From the NCBI GenBank assembly GCA_002327905.1, contig DCUY01000005.1, forward strand, positions 1 to 7,549: DNA of 7,549 bases, read 5' to 3'. The position numbers and the translations under genes were made by a program. Below, piece after piece: positions 4,934-7,549 of the stretch; the first letter of the stretch is position 1; each line of letters opens with the position of its first letter. The DNA comes from Caldifarciminota bacterium UBA2202 (GTDB lineage Bacteria > Hydrothermota > 32-111). The notes beneath the pieces are model-generated. The model saw only the letters and a program-made list of their open reading frames with translations. It did no database searches and was not told where the DNA came from.

Positions 4934-6736
4934 TTAAACAAGATCCGACCTGTCCACATATTTTGTGTGGAGCAGTTTATGCGCTTTGTGCGAATTCGGT
5001 TTCTCAAGGAAATCTTTGTATATCTTGGTTATCATCGGATTGTTGTGAGATGCTCTCACCTTTGTGATGTCCTTGTCTTCTTTATAGAGACCCTCTGCTC
5101 TTCTCGCCCTCGCCGCATATTCGCAAGCATACGGCTGTCCGCCGCCTCCGACGCATCCGCCGGGGCAAGCCATGATTTCTATGAAGTGGTACTCTGACTG
5201 TCCTTTTTCCTTAAGTTGAGCGGCAACTTTCGTCAGAAGGATTCTTGCATTTGAAAGTCCGTGAGCTACTGCGACTTTTGCAGGAAGTACCTTTATACCA
5301 AGGTCTTTTGCAATTTCTTCCTTCAGAGGTATTTCAACAACTCCCTCTTTTATTCCTGTCTCCATTCCGCGGACAAGTTTTATGTCATAGTTTTCCATCT
5401 CTTTTCCTGTAAGCACAAACCATACGGTTCTGAGAGCCGCCTCCATAACTCCGCCTGTCGCTCCGAATATTGTAGCCGCTCCGGTATAGAATCCCATGAG
5501 CTCGTCAGCCTCTTCTTCAGGAAGATTCTTGAAGTCAATGCCTGCCTCTTTTATCATTCTTCCGAATTCTCTTGTCGTAAGCACATAGTCCACATCCTGA
5601 TATCCGCTTGAATTCATCTCAGGGCGAGCCGCTTCAAATTTCTTTGCAGTGCATGGCATTATGGACACAGAGACGATATTCTTCGGGTCAATCTTTTCCT
5701 GCTCTGCATAGTATGTCTTCGCAAGAGGTCCGAACATCTGCTGGGGGGATTTTGCCGTTGAAATGTGCTCTCTTAAATTGGGGAAAAATGTCTCCATGAA
5801 TTTTATCCATCCGGGCGAGCATGATGTTATCACAGGCAGGTTCTTTCCTATTTCGCCTGTTTTAAATGCAGTTGCGATTTTATTTACAACTTCAGTTCCC
5901 TCTTCCATGATTGTAAGATCTGCTGTGAAGTTTGTGTCAAAGACTCTGTCGAATCCCATTCTTCTTAAAGCAGTGTGCATCTTTCCGGATGAGACTGTCC
6001 CCTCAGGCATTCCGAACTCTTCTCCTATTGCGACTCTTACAGCAGGGGCTTCTTGGACAACCACATGCTTTGTTGGGTCGTTTATTGCCGCCCACACTGC
6101 AGATGTGTCATCTCTCTCATACAATGCTCCCACAGGGCATACTGCAACGCACTGTCCGCAGTTTGTACAAGTTGTGTCATTGAGAGGAAGGTCCATGAAT
6201 GTTCCGAGCTTTGTCTCATATCCTCTGTTCACAAAATCTATTGCATTTACTGTCTGTATGTCCTGACATGCCTTAATGCATCTTCCGCATTGTATGCACT
6301 TGTTTGAATCTCTTATTATGACGCCTTTCTTGTCTATAGGCATATCCTTGTCAAACCTTTCAAACGGGAATTCTCTTATTCCGAGGTCAGCTGCAAGCGT
6401 CTGAAGTTCGCAGTTCTGATTTCTAATGCACTTCAAGCAATCATTCGGATGATTTGAAAGTATCAGTTCCACAACCGCCTTTCTCGCATCCATAACTTTC
6501 CTTGTGTTTGTGTTGTACTTTCTGTTGTTTTCAACCTGCGTTATGCAGGCTCTCTTGAATGTGTCAACTCCTTCGACTTCAACAACGCAGACTCCGCAGT
6601 TTCCTGTCGGATTGAGGTCCTTGTAGTAGCAGAGTGTGGGCACTTCAATTCCTGCCTTTTTCGCGGCTTCGAGAATTGTGGTTCCTTCAAGAACCTTTAT
6701 TTCTCTGTTATCTATAAAAATTGTTAATTCTTTCAT
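4934..6736 (-). CDS. hydA: [FeFe]-hydrogenase catalytic subunit HydA (multimeric, NADH-linked type)
   Basis: The 600-residue subunit reduces protons or oxidises H2 at the H-cluster. Visible in order: an N-terminal plant-type [2Fe-2S] domain (C36, C47, C50, C64), a NuoG-like His-ligated [4Fe-4S] (H96, C100, C103, C109), a two-cluster ferredoxin domain (C147/C150/C153/C157 and C190/C193/C196/C200), then the H domain. H-cluster motifs are TSCSPGW (304-310), MPCTAKKFE (360-368) and EIMACPGGCVGGGG (520-533, C524 and C528). By alignment from memory with clostridial CpI, E279, E282, S326 and C306 match proton-relay residues. L1 has Ser307 where many enzymes have a second Cys. The protein ends just after the H domain, without the extra C-terminal [2Fe-2S] domain of some HydA. 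AGGAG stands six bases before the ATG and overlaps the hydB stop, so the two are translationally coupled. It is soluble and cytoplasmic, with no signal peptide or Tat motif. Maturation genes hydEFG are not in this window. Confidence 0.95.
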   Translation of the reverse strand: MKELTIFIDNREIKVLEGTTILEAAKKAGIEVPTLCYYKDLNPTGNCGVCVVEVEGVDTFKRACITQVENNRKYNTNTRKVMDARKAVVELILSNHPNDCLKCIRNQNCELQTLAADLGIREFPFERFDKDMPIDKKGVIIRDSNKCIQCGRCIKACQDIQTVNAIDFVNRGYETKLGTFMDLPLNDTTCTNCGQCVAVCPVGALYERDDTSAVWAAINDPTKHVVVQEAPAVRVAIGEEFGMPEGTVSSGKMHTALRRMGFDRVFDTNFTADLTIMEEGTEVVNKIATAFKTGEIGKNLPVITSCSPGWIKFMETFFPNLREHISTAKSPQQMFGPLAKTYYAEQEKIDPKNIVSVSIMPCTAKKFEAARPEMNSSGYQDVDYVLTTREFGRMIKEAGIDFKNLPEEEADELMGFYTGAATIFGATGGVMEAALRTVWFVLTGKEMENYDIKLVRGMETGIKEGVVEIPLKEEIAKDLGIKVLPAKVAVAHGLSNARILLTKVAAQLKEKGQSEYHFIEIMACPGGCVGGGGQPYACEYAARARRAEGLYKEDKDITKVRASHNNPMITKIYKDFLEKPNSHKAHKLLHTKYVDRSDLV

Positions 6737-6742
6737 GTTGTT

Positions 6743-6747
6743 CTCCT
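6743..6747 (-). promoter_or_regulatory. hydA Shine-Dalgarno overlapping the hydB stop codon
   Basis: The minus strand reads TAGGAG, in which the hydB stop TAG (6748-6746) runs into AGGAG (6747-6743), six bases before the hydA ATG. This arrangement lets a terminating ribosome re-initiate and helps hold the two subunits near equal amounts. Confidence 0.85.
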
Positions 6748-7549
6748 ATTTTCCGATTTTTTTTGTTACATCAGAGTCAAAGAACTTTTCCAGACTGCCT
6801 ATAGGAATTATCAAAGACTGTCCCAACGGGCAGAATGATGTGAGCTTCATGTCCTTTGCCAGCTTCTTCATCTTCTCCCAGTCAGCCTTTGTAGCTTTGC
6901 CTTCATACATCTTTTCGGCAAGCTTCTCAAGGTGTTTGGTTCCTATTCTGCACGGAGAACATTTTCCGCATGACTCGTGTGAGAAGAACTTCATTACTGA
7001 TTTTATAAGTTTCAATAGGTCATCTTCTTCTGTGAAGACAAGTATTGCTCCAGAACCGAGAGTTGCGCCTTTTGCCGCGAGTGAATCATAATCCATTGCT
7101 GTATCAAGCACATCCTTTGATACGAATGAGCCTGCCGCTCCGCCGAGAAGCGCGCCCTTGAATGCTTTTCCGCCCTTCACTCCACCGCCGTATGTATTTA
7201 TGAGTTCTTTTAAGGTGATGCCAAATGGCACTTCAACAGGACCAGGATTTGCTACATTTCCTGAAAGAAGAAATATCTTTGTTCCTGATGATTTTTCCGT
7301 ACCCATCTTTTTGAACCAGTCTGCTCCTTTGAACATTATTGCTGGCACATTTGCCAATGTCTCCACATTGTTCACCACTGACGGGTTCTGGTTGTAACCT
7401 TTGACTCCCGGGAACGGAGGTTTGTTTCTCGGATTTCCCCTCTTCCCTTCCATTGACTCTATAAGGGCTGTCTCGTCTCCGCACACATAAGCTCCTGCGC
7501 CCTTTCTTATTTCAATGTCAAATGAGAAGTTAGAGCCGTTTATCTTCTC
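6746..7549 (-). CDS. hydB: NADH-binding flavoprotein subunit HydB (NuoF-like), 5' end outside the window
   Basis: The frame is open to the window edge, giving the last 267 residues; an internal GTG at 7486 is not the start because the upstream codons (IEIRKGAGAY) continue the conserved family sequence. GAGAYVCGDETALIESMEGK is the FMN/NADH-site signature of NuoF/HydB, followed by KPPFPGVKG and VNNVETLANVP. An SLBB domain follows at about residues 91-140 of the fragment. The [4Fe-4S] ligands are in ESCGKCSPCRIG (C194, C197, C200) and SFCPLG (C240). The protein ends 27 residues later, without the C-terminal two-cluster ferredoxin domain present in many bifurcating HydB. The missing N-terminus would hold the rest of the flavin domain and perhaps a thioredoxin-like [2Fe-2S] domain. 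It passes electrons between NAD(H) and HydA. The signature has CGDET where complex I NuoF has CGEET. The gene could be taken for nuoF by similarity, but its position before hydA settles it. Confidence 0.92.
   Translation of the reverse strand, partial: EKINGSNFSFDIEIRKGAGAYVCGDETALIESMEGKRGNPRNKPPFPGVKGYNQNPSVVNNVETLANVPAIMFKGADWFKKMGTEKSSGTKIFLLSGNVANPGPVEVPFGITLKELINTYGGGVKGGKAFKGALLGGAAGSFVSKDVLDTAMDYDSLAAKGATLGSGAILVFTEEDDLLKLIKSVMKFFSHESCGKCSPCRIGTKHLEKLAEKMYEGKATKADWEKMKKLAKDMKLTSFCPLGQSLIIPIGSLEKFFDSDVTKKIGK

Noticed and set aside
4883..5197. Plus-strand open frame of 104 codons starting at the hydA terminator
   Set aside because: Its first codons run through the terminator hairpin and the rest is antisense to the hydA 3' end.
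5763..6266. Plus-strand open frame of 167 codons inside hydA, and a similar one at 6636-7091 across hydA/hydB
   Set aside because: Both lie wholly opposite well-conserved hydrogenase genes and resemble no known protein family; they are antisense shadows.
7484..7486. GTG as the true start of hydB
   Set aside because: The 21 codons upstream to the window edge continue the conserved NuoF/HydB sequence in frame, so the GTG is an internal valine codon.
6746..7549. The flavoprotein gene as nuoF of complex I
   Set aside because: It directly precedes and is translationally coupled to an [FeFe]-hydrogenase gene with all H-cluster motifs, not nuoG.

Overview
The window looks like a piece of chromosome from an anaerobic bacterium of the Fibrobacteres-Chlorobi-Bacteroidetes (FCB) type or a related candidate phylum. 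Two observations point there. One secreted protein ends in a type IX secretion (T9SS) sorting domain, and the right end carries an [FeFe]-hydrogenase operon of the NADH-linked HydAB type, typical of fermentative anaerobes. I cannot name a genus. All intact genes are on the minus strand, so transcription runs from right to left.

Right end (about 4890-7549): the 3' part of hydB (NADH/FMN flavoprotein subunit, cut by the window edge) is followed by a complete hydA (catalytic [FeFe]-hydrogenase subunit). The hydA ribosome binding site overlaps the hydB stop codon. A strong 13-bp-stem terminator follows hydA. Together these subunits would move electrons between NADH and H+/H2; a hydC partner is expected beyond the right edge.

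Middle (2624-4833): two AT-rich genes encode a membrane-anchored SGNH/GDSL hydrolase-like protein and a FemAB/GNAT-like acyl- or aminoacyltransferase. Both resemble enzymes that tailor surface glycans or peptidoglycan. Neither has a clear Shine-Dalgarno site, unlike the genes on either side.

2180-2580: a small graveyard of insertion sequences, too short for routine gene calling. It holds the last 75-80 codons of an IS256/Mutator-family transposase on the plus strand, with its probable right terminal repeat. That repeat cuts into the first 17 or so codons of an IS110-family transposase on the minus strand, which still has its own ribosome binding site. A near-consensus sigma-70-type promoter (TTGACA, 17 bp, CATAAT) for the leftmost gene starts at the left edge of this scar.

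Left (219-2178): a secreted protein of 635 residues made of ten nearly identical 42-residue LVIVD-type beta-propeller repeats, two degenerate capping repeats and a T9SS C-terminal sorting domain, followed by a terminator. The first 218 bases hold no gene I can support. They form a GC-rich, repeat-bearing flank that differs in composition from everything else.

I found no tRNA, rRNA, CRISPR array or complete mobile element. The most unusual points are the nested IS scar and the promoter at its edge, the homogenised repeat array with variation at fixed positions, and the HydB that ends without the C-terminal ferredoxin domain seen in bifurcating enzymes.
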